Counted from the first letter of the stretch, positions 9,407 to 17,493 are shown. The stretch is DNA of 58,879 nucleotides from Actinomycetes bacterium (GCA_021785005.1 JAJYGT010000030.1:1-58879), one strand, 5' to 3'. Notes: generated by a model not told the origin, from the sequence alone. Made by a program: numbers and translations.

Positions 9407-9429
9407 CTCGGCTCCCCTCTTCCTTAACT

Positions 9430-9458
9430 ATCATACCAGTGTGATTGCGTGCTTGCAA
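9430..9458 (-). promoter_or_regulatory. Promoter of the antitoxin-doc operon
   Basis: On the minus strand, TTGCAA (9453-9458) and TATGAT (9430-9435) are separated by 17 bases, a near-consensus sigma70-type promoter 24 bases upstream of the antitoxin ATG. It is the best-formed promoter of the accessory island. Confidence 0.55.
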
Positions 9459-9499
9459 CTAATTGTATATTTGTATGCTATATGGCATGAATGACACAA

Positions 9500-10001
9500 T
9501 GACACTACTAACTTAAATATCCCCACTCCTGCTAACTAAAAATCCCCACTTAGTTGTAAAACGCAATTAGATGTAATTTCACACTTGGCGGGATTCCTGA
9601 TCTGAGATAGTTGAAAGTAATCAACTTTTCGAAGGAGGGAATCATTGATTTCAAAGGAGCAAGACGTGGAGATCCATGCATTACAGGCACAGGGTTGGTC
9701 TATATCGGCTATTTCACGACATGGTGGTTTAGACCGTAAGACTGTGAGGGCATATTTATCTGGTGAGAGAGAGCCAGGCAAACACAATGCTTCGGGACTT
9801 CGCTCGTCAAATTTAGATGCGTTTGTGCTGTATCTGAACGAGCGTTTTAGATCCGATCCCCAAATTTGGTCAACGGTACTTTATGACGAAATAACTAACG
9901 CTGATTATCGCCATAGTTACTCAAGTTTCACCAGAGAATTACGTAAACAGAACTGGGGAATTAAGTTGAGCGGCTCTGGGGAATTTTTGTAAGCGGTGTC
10001 G
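9500..10001 (+). mobile_element. 502-bp internally deleted IS21-family element
   Basis: The element is bounded by imperfect inverted ends (TGACAC at 9500; CGACAC read inward from 10001) and flanked by a 4-bp direct repeat ACAA at 9496-9499 and 10002-10005, as expected for IS21-family target duplication. Each end carries two CCCCA(C/G) boxes exactly 23 bases apart: 9521 and 9544 on the left, 9976 and 9953 (complement) on the right. The boxes stand 20-21 bases from the tips. Only the first part of istA remains; the catalytic DDE region and istB are missing. Mobility would need proteins from a full-length relative. Confidence 0.72.
9645..9992 (+). pseudogene. istA: IstA N-terminal DNA-binding fragment (IS21 transposase)
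   Basis: A 115-residue ORF starting at TTG 9645 with a very strong ribosome-binding site (AAGGAGGG, 9632-9639). Residues about 1-45 form the helix-turn-helix of IS21 transposases (pattern ISKEQ, then SISAISRHGGLDRKTVRAYL), and a second helical region follows. Full-length IstA has about 400-500 residues with a DDE catalytic core, which is absent. The frame runs into the right terminal repeat and ends there, so its last dozen residues are translated transposon end. If expressed, it could still bind the element ends and act as a repressor or competitor; that is inference. Confidence 0.72.
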
Positions 10002-10032
10002 ACAAAAGGTCAAGCCATGACCGCGATAGTTC

Positions 10033-10230
10033 ATGACCCACCAGGCCGGCGAGGTACCCATCCTCATTGACGGAAGCCGCTATATCGCGCCACACCGTAT
10101 TTTGATCGGGGCACAGCTGCGAATATTGCCAACTCCGCCGATTGGCGAGGATCGCGACTTGTGGAAGGGCTTGGCAGCCGCACTCTCCTTGCCCGAGACG
10201 TTACATGGGCACCAACGCAAGCGTGACTGA
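10033..10230 (+). pseudogene. Multiubiquitin-type (ubiquitin-like) protein fragment
   Basis: A 65-residue ORF whose residues about 7-45 resemble a ubiquitin-like beta-grasp repeat of bacterial multiubiquitin proteins. The pattern is ILIDGSRY, then a turn, GAQLR, then PPIGEDRDLW. In known systems this protein is coded beside a ThiF/E1-like activating enzyme, as here. The expected second half (a VPGG-type strand and the C-terminal tail) is missing: the sequence becomes unrelated after DRDLW, and the ORF stops inside a transposon-like end that starts near 10224. No good ribosome-binding site was seen. I rate it a truncated remnant; the family call rests on pattern memory, not on a search. Confidence 0.5.
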
Positions 10231-10298
10231 ATATTCCACTAATTCCTTTCCACCTATTCCAGTAATTCGTTTCCACCCATTCTGGAAACTCTTTACCA
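10224..10298 (+). repeat. Second orphan IS21-type end with 23-bp repeats
   Basis: TGACTG at 10224 is followed by two 23-bp direct repeats at 10232-10254 and 10255-10277 that differ at only two positions (TATTCCA-TAATTC-TTTCCACC pattern). A degenerate third copy extends to about 10298. The period equals that of the arrays at 8894 and 9521, but the sequence differs, pointing to a different IS21-family member. No transposase gene is attached to it. Confidence 0.55.
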
Positions 10299-10326
10299 GT
10301 CTTTTGGAGTAGGTAAATGCGTCAAA

Positions 10327-10363
10327 CTTGTAACTGGATCAGATTGTCTGATCCAGTTACAAG
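10327..10363. repeat. Perfect 17-bp inverted repeat with 3-nt loop
   Basis: The left arm 10327-10343 and right arm 10347-10363 are exact reverse complements around TTG. The right arm ends in AAG, which is the start of an AAGGAG ribosome-binding site (10361-10366) for the TTG at 10373. In RNA the hairpin would partly cover that site; in DNA it could be an operator. There is no T-run, so it is not a normal terminator. Confidence 0.7.
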
Positions 10364-10372
10364 GAGCAAGCA

Positions 10373-11140
10373 TTGAAAAGAAAAGGGGGGATGGTCATTG
10401 GAACCGTTGGTCGTGTCTGCAGCAGCAGCGACGACCGCGTGTCGGTAGACAAGTTCCGGATCGTGGGTGATCGCATCCGCCTGATAGTGAAACGCGACGA
10501 CGTGGGTCGGCCCAAGTCCGCGGTTCTCCACAGTATTTACGCCAAATTGGATTCAGCAATCAGATCAACGATGTCATGGTGGCCCTTCAGGATCCCCGCG
10601 CTCGCGAAGCGATCAAGCATACTAAAGTAGTCGCGGTGTTGCGTCGACGGGCATGGCGCTCGCCTCGTCCTCGACCGTTTGGCTTATGCTCATCTTGTCC
10701 AAGTTCTTGATGTTGAAGTACTGATCAGCGCCGAAGACGGCGCCGTTCGTGGAATTGATGGGCGTGTCACCTGGGTCAGTCCCAACGCGGCTTGTCTGCT
10801 CTGCCGCGGGCGATCCCACGCGGCCCTCGCTTACGCGGAGATGCTCGACCCGGATGAACGCAAGAGGCTCGCCGGCGAAGGGTACGTGCAAGAGGCTGAG
10901 AATTCACAGCCTGCGGTGGTGACACTGACAGGCTTTGTGGCGTCACTTGCCACCACCGAGCTAATGCAGCGGCTGTTCGGCTTGGCGGATGATGCGCCGA
11001 CCGAGCTACTCATGCGTATTTAAGACCGCGAACTAAGCTGCAATCAAGTACCGCAGAGACCTGGCTGCTTCTGTTCCGACAACTCTTTTTCGGGGCGCGG
11101 CCGAGAACCACCGTGCTTGGATCTCTTGTGGCCTGCGTAA
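10373..11140 (+). pseudogene. ThiF/E1-like ubiquitin-activating enzyme, frameshifted
   Basis: E1-like enzymes adenylate the C-terminus of a ubiquitin-like protein. Pieces of one gene lie in order in different frames: DDVGRPKSAVL near 10467-10530; an IN-DVMVAL to AIKHTKVVAV piece near 10564-10643; and, after a frameshift near 10640, CVDGHGARLVLDRLAYAHL onward to 11023. This third piece has a CLLC zinc pair and an LDPDERKRLAGEGYV motif. It is cut by an in-frame TAA (11021-11023), after which the same frame continues with ELLMRI-stop-DREL and CFC to a TAA at 11138. The ORF start TTG 10373 has AAGGAG six bases upstream. The glycine-rich ATP loop is degenerate. The composition is clearly more GC-rich than the chromosome. 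It is almost certainly a decayed partner of the multiubiquitin fragment. Confidence 0.72.
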
Positions 11141-11530
11141 TTACAAGACTTGTTGAATTCTGGCGCCGCTTGGGGCTCTGCGACGCTGTCATTTTTTGCT
11201 CAAACACGGGCGCGTACAGTGGTGCGACGACACCGAGCGGGGTGGGTGATACCATGCGGAGATGCAATGCTACGTAGCACCAAATGCTCCTTATGTATGA
11301 TTAGCTTACACGGGTTATAACCTTGAGTCAAAATTGGCTCCAAACATGCTACCGGCGTCTTTTTCTCGCATTACAGCCGATTTGAGGCACAAAAAACGCA
11401 TCGATATTCTCAAATTTCCGAAATACGAATTCAACCTGTTGTACGATTAACTCTTATGGCAAAAGGTCTTATAATTCCGAGTGATCTGAGTCGTTCGGGT
11501 AGCTCATTAAATTGAAAAAGGGGGAGCCAA
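11141..11530. other. End of accessory island and leader of sqr
   Basis: Up to about 11280 the DNA stays GC-rich and one frame (11139-11275) reads through a plausible but unassigned peptide (LVEFWRRLGL motif), perhaps a remnant of the next gene of the ubiquitin-like operon. From about 11290 the composition returns to the AT-rich chromosomal style, and the sqr promoter lies at 11447-11475. No intact gene is present. Confidence 0.4.
11447..11475 (+). promoter_or_regulatory. Predicted promoter of sqr
   Basis: TTAACT (11447-11452) and a perfect TATAAT (11470-11475) are separated by 17 bases, 55 bases upstream of the sqr start. This is among the closest matches to a sigma70 promoter in the window. 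Confidence 0.5.
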
Positions 11531-12745
11531 TTGGGCCCACAGGTTAATTCTCATCACAATGTACTCATAGTTGGTGGCGGAACCGCTGGAATAACGGTCG
11601 CTTCACAACTAAAGCGCAAAGGTATTACAGATATTGCAATTATCGAACCTGCGGACAAACACTACTACCAACCGTTATGGACATTAGTTGGTGGTGGACT
11701 AGTAAATGTTGAAAGTACCGAAAGACCGATGATGTCTGTTATCCCAAAGGGCGTAACTTGGATTAAAGATGCAGCCACTGGGATAGAGCCTGATGGAAAC
11801 ATGATCGAGCTTAGTTCAGGTCGATTCATTGGATACAACTACGTAGTAGTCGCACCGGGAATCCAGCTAAATTGGGACAAGGTAAATGGGCTCAGCGAAA
11901 CACTGGGCAAAAATGGCGTGTCGTCAAACTATACCTATGATTTAGCTCCCAAGACCTGGGAGAATATCAAGAAATTAACCACTGGAACTGCAATTTTTAA
12001 CATGCCCGTCGGCGCCATCAAATGCGCAGGTGCGCCACAGAAGATTGCTTATTTAGCTTGCGACTACTGGAAGCGCAACAATGTCTTGGATGCAATAAAA
12101 GTCATTTTGGTCCTGCCAGGACCAGCAATTTTTGGTGTGCCACAATTTGCAAAGCCACTTATGGATGTGGTACGGCGTTATGGCATTGAAGTCATGTATC
12201 AATCTGAGGTAGTCTCGGTGAACGGTGACACTAAAGAAATAACCGTCAGAGACCTCGCCAACAAAGACGCCGAGAACAAGGTAATTCATTTTGACATGGC
12301 ACATATCGTGCCACCTCAATCTGCGCCAGATTGGATTAAAGATTCCAAGTTGGCCGATCAATCTAACCCTGCGGGATACGTCGAAATTGACAAGCACACC
12401 ATGAAACATACTCGGTATGAAAACGTATTCTCACTTGGCGATGCAGGGTCATCTCCGAACTCTAAGACTGGCGCTGCTATCCGCAAACAAGCTCCCGTTG
12501 TAGTCTCGAACTTGCTTAGCGCAATGGGCAAAACCGCAACGCAAAAGTCCTACGATGGCTACGCATCGTGCCCCTTGGTAACCTCGCATAATCGGTGCAT
12601 TATGGCCGAATTTGACTATGAACCCAAGCCAACGCCTACGTTTCCAATACTAAATATGCAAAAAGAGCGCTATGACATGTTTTTGGTCAAGCGATACGCA
12701 CTGCCAATCATGTACTGGAACTTCATGCTAAAAGGTCGTGCCTAA
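11531..12745 (+). CDS. sqr: Sulfide:quinone oxidoreductase, type II-like
   Basis: A 404-residue FAD-dependent peripheral membrane enzyme that oxidises sulfide to sulfane sulfur and passes electrons to the quinone pool. The N-terminal FAD-binding GGGTAG motif is at about residues 11-16. The two redox-active cysteines of the SQOR-like (type II) group are in IKCAGAPQK (Cys about 165) and SCPLVT (Cys about 347); a second dinucleotide-type segment ending FSLGDAGS is near residue 308. The start is TTG 11531, with a GGGGAG ribosome-binding site six bases upstream. It is monocistronic, with its own promoter. No persulfide dioxygenase or rhodanese gene lies beside it, so the fate of the sulfane sulfur is not shown here. 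Confidence 0.9.
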   Translation: MGPQVNSHHNVLIVGGGTAGITVASQLKRKGITDIAIIEPADKHYYQPLWTLVGGGLVNVESTERPMMSVIPKGVTWIKDAATGIEPDGNMIELSSGRFIGYNYVVVAPGIQLNWDKVNGLSETLGKNGVSSNYTYDLAPKTWENIKKLTTGTAIFNMPVGAIKCAGAPQKIAYLACDYWKRNNVLDAIKVILVLPGPAIFGVPQFAKPLMDVVRRYGIEVMYQSEVVSVNGDTKEITVRDLANKDAENKVIHFDMAHIVPPQSAPDWIKDSKLADQSNPAGYVEIDKHTMKHTRYENVFSLGDAGSSPNSKTGAAIRKQAPVVVSNLLSAMGKTATQKSYDGYASCPLVTSHNRCIMAEFDYEPKPTPTFPILNMQKERYDMFLVKRYALPIMYWNFMLKGRA

Positions 12746-12846
12746 ATAGAAATATTTAGATACTCTTTTCTGGCCGTGGCATCAGGTACTGGTTTACTAC
12801 AAATTCACAATAACCCGAACTTTATGAGGCGTCCGACGCCAAATAT

Positions 12847-13545
12847 TTAGGAGAATCGCCCACTTTGTCGAGATAGACTTCCGACTTTGTGGGCAATCTT
12901 CTTTGCTGCTATCGATTGCTCATCGGTAGCGAGTGCTAGTTGTTCGATCCGCGCGGCGTTCTCGGCAACTTGATGCACAATATCTGATAATACGGCATAA
13001 GTATTTTGAATTAGAGCGTCGCTTTCGCCGGTCTTTTCCATGCTTTGCCCAATTATTGCCACTAGGCGATCTGAGTCTCCTCGAATTTCAGAGATGGTCT
13101 TGGTTATCTCTGACGCCGCCTTCCTAGATCTCTCTGCAAGGCTTCTCACTTCGTCGGCAACTACCGCAAAGCCACGTCCCGCATCGCCAGCTCTTGCGGC
13201 TTCGATCGCGGCGTTTAAAGCCAAGAGATTTGTTTGATCTGCGATACTTTTTATAGCTGCCACTGTCGAGTCAATCCGTTCCATGCGTGATGCAAAACTT
13301 TGGATCTTATTCTCGACATCGGCCATAATTTCAGACACAACACCCATAGATTCCGAGGCTCGTTCTGCTGATGACTGCCCAACTTGGGCGGCGTGCTCAG
13401 CACCTTTAGCATTTGCCGCCGCTTCCTGGGCGCCGCGAGCTACTTGAGCAATAGCGACACTCATTCGATCGGCTACCTCAAGAATCTCACTCTCGACGTC
13501 AATATGACCATCATGCTCGATGTCAAACGTATTTAACGATGCCAA
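12847..13545 (-). CDS. Soluble methyl-accepting chemotaxis signalling domain
   Basis: A 232-residue all-helical protein that consists almost only of a chemoreceptor signalling hairpin. The conserved tip ([19 protein letters not shown]) is near residues 104-122, followed by [18 protein letters not shown]. There is no TM segment, HAMP or sensor domain; about 25 residues precede the coiled coil. It starts at TTG 13545 after a strong GGAGGAG. Such short receptors may act as cytoplasmic partners of CheA or, where chemotaxis genes are absent, as coiled-coil scaffolds. No CheA/CheW gene is in the window. It is convergent with sqr, which ends 101 bases away. Confidence 0.82.
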   Translation of the reverse strand: MASLNTFDIEHDGHIDVESEILEVADRMSVAIAQVARGAQEAAANAKGAEHAAQVGQSSAERASESMGVVSEIMADVENKIQSFASRMERIDSTVAAIKSIADQTNLLALNAAIEAARAGDAGRGFAVVADEVRSLAERSRKAASEITKTISEIRGDSDRLVAIIGQSMEKTGESDALIQNTYAVLSDIVHQVAENAARIEQLALATDEQSIAAKKIAHKVGSLSRQSGRFS

Positions 13546-13712
13546 GGCTCCTCCAGGTGCAACTAATGGCGACTACTAAAGTAACGAACTTTATAATTGC
13601 TTGTCAAAATTAATCGGATGTTTACGCAACGTACTTTAAACGAACTACAACGTCGATGGGCATTTTTTGTCCACTAGTCGAATACGATTTCCGATCCTTA
13701 GATATTGATGAC

Positions 13713-15398
13713 TCAGCATTCCAGTGGTATCTCATAAAATTCATCGAGCCCGACAACTAAGGTTCCAACAATGGCGAAAATCATCGCTTCAATCCAAAGA
13801 ATTTCTCGAATCGATACAAGGAAATCCGTTTGCGCAATGTTTTGACCAACGGTGGTAAAAATACCAATCAATTTTTGTTGTACTGATGCAGCAATTGGTG
13901 CTGTATCGATGCCAACGCCTAGGGCCTCACAACTAAGTGGTAACGCGCTCGGATCATTGGCAACCGCTTTATCGTGCACGCAAATCTTAAAGGCATGTTC
14001 CCCTTCGGAAATTAACGTCGGTGAAATTTTCAAAATGTGTAATTCTTGGGTCACCGACCCAATTTGAGAGTTGAATGCAAGGTCAGCATTATTTCCCATC
14101 AACGTGAAAAATGCGAGGCCGATTATCGCGATACCAATCGCGCCTCCGACTTGTTGCGCAGTGGAAATTGCACCCGAGGCGGTCCCAGCTTCAATTTGGG
14201 GCACGCGCGAAAGAATAAGAGATGACCCAGGACCCATAAAAATTCCTAGACCTGCCCCAGCGAGAAAAAGTGGTATAACCAACTGAAATCCGCTCAACTG
14301 TGCACCAACGTGGTATAAAAGCTCAACCATTACCATCATTGCCACGATCAATGCGCCACTTCCTAGCAGCATGAGTCTTTTCGCGAGCTCTGGCTTTAAG
14401 CGGGATGCAAAAAGGCTAACTATCGCTGCACCGGCCGCAAACGGAATAGTAGTAACACCAGCAGCAAGTGGCGTATAGTTGTTGCCCTCTTGCAAAAATA
14501 TCGAAAATGCAAAGAAGAACGGAGTGATACCAGCAAAAAACACTAAGAACACAATCAACCCGAGCGCAAACGAGTGCTGGGTCAAAAAAGAGTACTTTAT
14601 CAATCCGTCTTTACCCGACAACGACGCTTTTTGCTCGATTACTAAAAACAATATGATAAGCAAAACCGCGATTAATAAATCTGCCAAAATCCACAAGGGC
14701 CATCGTAGATTTCTTCCATCCACTAAACCAAAGACTAAAAGACCAATTCCTAGCGCGATTGTGGCAGCGCTGCGATAATTGATCTTTACCAAATTGCTAC
14801 TTCTTGTTTCGCTAAGCAGCGCCATCCCACCAACAAAAGAAAATATACCCACTGGAATGTTGACGAAAAAGATCAAACGCCAATCTAGTTTGGCAAGATC
14901 TAAGCGTATTAATATTCCTCCGGCTAACGGACCAGCAACTGTAGCCAAGCCGATAATCCCACCATAAGCCCCTAATACGCGTGCCCGTTTAGCGCCTATA
15001 TACGTTACTTGAACGATCGAAATAACTTGGGGAATCATAAGCCCTGAAAACAATCCCTGGAAAATCCGAGCAATAATAAGATAGGATATTTTTGGCGCCA
15101 CTCCGCAAAACGCGGATGCGATCACAAACCCAGCTACTCCGATGAGAAACAATCGACGCCGACCATACCGATCGCCAAGCTTGCTAGCTATTAGTAAAGA
15201 TGTTGCAAAGGCCACTTGATATGAGGTCACAATGGATTCGATATCGCTGTAACTTGCGTTTAAGTTGGATTGAATTGATGGGATTGCGACGTTAAGAATA
15301 CTGACATCAAGAAGCTGCATAAATGCCGAGGAAAATAACACAGCCGATGCCCATTTTGATCGATCCTGAGATCTAAAACCTATCGCCAACTCATTCAC
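13713..15398 (-). CDS. MFS transporter, DHA2 (EmrB/QacA) family
   Basis: A 561-residue polytopic membrane protein of the 14-TM DHA2 group. Motif A (SKLGDRYGRRRLF) is near residues 57-69, and the D-x-S/T-I-L-NVAIPSIQ motif of TM1 is near residues 31-42. A large loop of about 75 residues (near 440-520) with two Cys lies before the last TM segments, longer than in the exporter at 2051. The start is GTG 15398. It is likely a proton-driven exporter; the substrate is unknown and no regulator is adjacent. Confidence 0.87.
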   Translation of the reverse strand: MNELAIGFRSQDRSKWASAVLFSSAFMQLLDVSILNVAIPSIQSNLNASYSDIESIVTSYQVAFATSLLIASKLGDRYGRRRLFLIGVAGFVIASAFCGVAPKISYLIIARIFQGLFSGLMIPQVISIVQVTYIGAKRARVLGAYGGIIGLATVAGPLAGGILIRLDLAKLDWRLIFFVNIPVGIFSFVGGMALLSETRSSNLVKINYRSAATIALGIGLLVFGLVDGRNLRWPLWILADLLIAVLLIILFLVIEQKASLSGKDGLIKYSFLTQHSFALGLIVFLVFFAGITPFFFAFSIFLQEGNNYTPLAAGVTTIPFAAGAAIVSLFASRLKPELAKRLMLLGSGALIVAMMVMVELLYHVGAQLSGFQLVIPLFLAGAGLGIFMGPGSSLILSRVPQIEAGTASGAISTAQQVGGAIGIAIIGLAFFTLMGNNADLAFNSQIGSVTQELHILKISPTLISEGEHAFKICVHDKAVANDPSALPLSCEALGVGIDTAPIAASVQQKLIGIFTTVGQNIAQTDFLVSIREILWIEAMIFAIVGTLVVGLDEFYEIPLEC

Positions 15399-15925
15399 CG
15401 ACTATCCAACCACTAGAACGTTCGATATCACTGTCTATCTCGCTAAAGTTCTTTGTCTTTTAGCTTCCGTAGCCAATTGAAGTATGCACACTGAATACTT
15501 AGAGATTGCCAAAACCTACCTTTCGTCAACTCATCGGTACTCACCGAAACTCTCCGAACAGCTTCACCAAGATTAGCTACAAATACACTCAAACGCCGTT
15601 CAAAACGCAATGGGCCAGCCGTATCTCTATCGGTTTACACGTCAATACCAACTTCGCCTCCGAACACCGTCAGTTTTTCTGCACTGCCGCTGACTAGGTA
15701 TAATTAGCAGTTACATAAACTAATTTTTTCCATTAAAATTGCTTTTGATCAAAATATACGCATATGTGACGGCCGAACCACGCAAAGTAGGCCATTATGC
15801 TTTAGCCAAGAGTATTGGTTTTGTCGCAAAAATGACATAGGACTTCCTCATCTTTTTTTCGTTTGTTCAGCGGAATCAGCGAGGCGAGATCCCCGCCAAG
15901 CTGATAGCAAAACAAACAAAAAGGA
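15399..15925. other. Intergenic, leader of DEAD-box helicase
   Basis: This 527-bp region lies between divergent genes. The only structured element that I can support is the hairpin at 15875-15905; a TATAAT at about 15699 has no convincing -35 partner. A 63-codon ORF at 15506-15697 has no ribosome-binding site or protein-like composition and is not annotated. Confidence 0.45.
15875..15905 (+). promoter_or_regulatory. Stem-loop in the 5' leader of the DEAD-box helicase
   Basis: ATCAGC (15875-15880) pairs with GCTGAT (15900-15905), and an inner GGCG (15883-15886) pairs with CGCC (15894-15897). The hairpin ends about 16 bases before the ribosome-binding site. Long structured leaders are common in cold-induced DEAD-box helicase genes; a regulatory role is inference. 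Confidence 0.35.
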
Positions 15926-17353
15926 ATGAATTTGACAACCTTCGAAGAACTAGGTGTAGATCCCCATATATCTCAACAACTAGCCGCAAGTGGAATTACG
16001 GAACCCACGCAGATCCAAGCGCTCACAATTAAAGATGCACTCGAGGGAAAGGATCTCTGCGGTAAAGCCGGAACTGGTTCTGGAAAAACTTTGGCGTTTG
16101 CAATCCCAGCTTTCCAAAACAGCGAGCGCGCTCAACCCAATGCACCAATTTCCCTGATTCTGGTACCTACACGCGAACTCGCAACCCAAGTACGAGACGT
16201 ATTTTTGTCAATGGCTGGATCGTCACGCCGCGGAGCTCCAAGAATAATAGCAATATACGGCGGAACCTCCATGGAACGACAAATTCGTGATCTATCGCGC
16301 GGTGTCGATGTCGTAGTCGCTACGCCAGGACGCCTAATCGACTTGATGGATCGTCGAAAAATCTCTCTTAATAACGTCAAATTGGTTGTTCTTGACGAGG
16401 CGGATCGAATGGCCGACATGGGATTCTTACCTCCAGTTGAAGAGATTCTCTCTAAAACCAATCCCAATCACCAAACGATGTTATTTTCAGCAACTCTAGA
16501 CGGTGATGTCGACTCGCTGATTCGCAATCACATGAAGAACCCAGCTCGCCACGAAGTTGAATCTAAAACCAACACCATGGAAAATATGTCACATTATTTT
16601 CTTGTAACCCGCGACACTGACAAAATTGATATCTTGAAGAGAGTCTCATCTAGTGCTCGTAAGACAATCGTCTTTGTAAGAACACGAAATAACGCTGACA
16701 GCCTTGCTGAGCATCTATACAAAGATGGAATTGAAGTCGATGCGCTTCACGGAAACATGCGTCAAAGTGCACGCGAGCGAGTTTTGCACAGATTTTCAAA
16801 AGGGAAAACATCGGTTCTCATTGCAACCGATGTTGCAGCACGTGGGATCGACGTAACCGGACTTGATCTCGTGGTCCACTATGAGATACCCGAAGATCAC
16901 AAAGCCTACATTCACCGCTCAGGGCGTACGGCAAGAGCTGGCGCAACCGGAGCAGTGGTGACCCTTCTTGGGCGTTCACAAATTCGAGCTATTACTGGAA
17001 TGCAAAAGCATCTAGGACTTCCTCAACAAATGTTCAAGGGCAATCCAGACGAACCAACACTTTCGAACATCGCCACTACCGATGAATTCATCGGTGAAGT
17101 TATGGAAATAGAAGAGTTTCGATCACGCGGTGGAAGTAGTCAAGGCGGCTTTAGCTCACCACGACGCTCATACGGTGGGAATTCAGGTTTTCAACGCTCA
17201 GGCGGTAGCAGCAGAGGCGGATCCGGATCAGGTTCTCGATATGGCTCGTCATCAGGCGGTTCACGTGCATCTGGAGGCAGAAGCTTCTCAAATGATTCCG
17301 ATCGACGTCCTAGAGATTCAGATCAAGATCGTCGTCGCTACGCCGGCGAATAA
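15926..17353 (+). CDS. DEAD-box ATP-dependent RNA helicase with Gly/Ser-rich tail
   Basis: A 475-residue RNA helicase (RhlE/DeaD-like) that unwinds RNA duplexes, for example in ribosome assembly or at low temperature. The Q motif and Walker A (AGTGSGKT) are near residue 50, PTRELA near 80, the DEAD-box variant DEAD-RMADMGF near 158, SAT near 188, and HRSGRTARAG near 330. Residues about 395-475 form a low-complexity tail rich in Gly, Ser and Arg, with RGG-like elements that bind RNA. ATG 15926 touches the AAGGA ribosome-binding site (15921-15925) directly; the in-frame TTG at 15932 has the normal 6-base spacing and may be the true start, removing two residues. A strong terminator follows. Confidence 0.92.
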   Translation: MNLTTFEELGVDPHISQQLAASGITEPTQIQALTIKDALEGKDLCGKAGTGSGKTLAFAIPAFQNSERAQPNAPISLILVPTRELATQVRDVFLSMAGSSRRGAPRIIAIYGGTSMERQIRDLSRGVDVVVATPGRLIDLMDRRKISLNNVKLVVLDEADRMADMGFLPPVEEILSKTNPNHQTMLFSATLDGDVDSLIRNHMKNPARHEVESKTNTMENMSHYFLVTRDTDKIDILKRVSSSARKTIVFVRTRNNADSLAEHLYKDGIEVDALHGNMRQSARERVLHRFSKGKTSVLIATDVAARGIDVTGLDLVVHYEIPEDHKAYIHRSGRTARAGATGAVVTLLGRSQIRAITGMQKHLGLPQQMFKGNPDEPTLSNIATTDEFIGEVMEIEEFRSRGGSSQGGFSSPRRSYGGNSGFQRSGGSSRGGSGSGSRYGSSSGGSRASGGRSFSNDSDRRPRDSDQDRRRYAGE

Positions 17354-17437
17354 TGTCGAAGTCGAATTAGCAATAAAGTAGGTTCTCTACCTAGAACACC
17401 GGGCTTTCGGTAATCTAGATTGCAGTTGGCAAATCTT

Positions 17438-17485
17438 AAAGCACCCTCTGATCACGTTGAACAAGGATCAGGGGGTGCTTTTTGC
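17438..17485. terminator. Rho-independent terminator, likely bidirectional
   Basis: AAAGCACCC-TCTGATC (17438-17453) pairs with GATCAG-GGGGTGCTTT (17466-17481) around a 12-base loop, with a T-run on the plus strand and A-run on the other side. It sits between the convergent helicase and tetR genes and can serve both. Confidence 0.85.
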
Positions 17486-17493
17486 TCTAAGGT

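Noticed and set aside
10232-10298. Short CRISPR-like array
   Set aside because: Only two to three copies are present without unique spacers; the 23-bp tandem period fits IS21-type transposon ends better.
10622-11267. Minus-strand ORFs of 60-89 codons across the E1 pseudogene
   Set aside because: They are antisense shadows in GC-rich DNA; the plus-strand E1 motifs explain the coding signal.
15506-15697. 63-codon plus-strand ORF in the DEAD-box helicase leader
   Set aside because: It has no ribosome-binding site and no protein-like pattern, and it lies where promoters of two divergent genes are expected.
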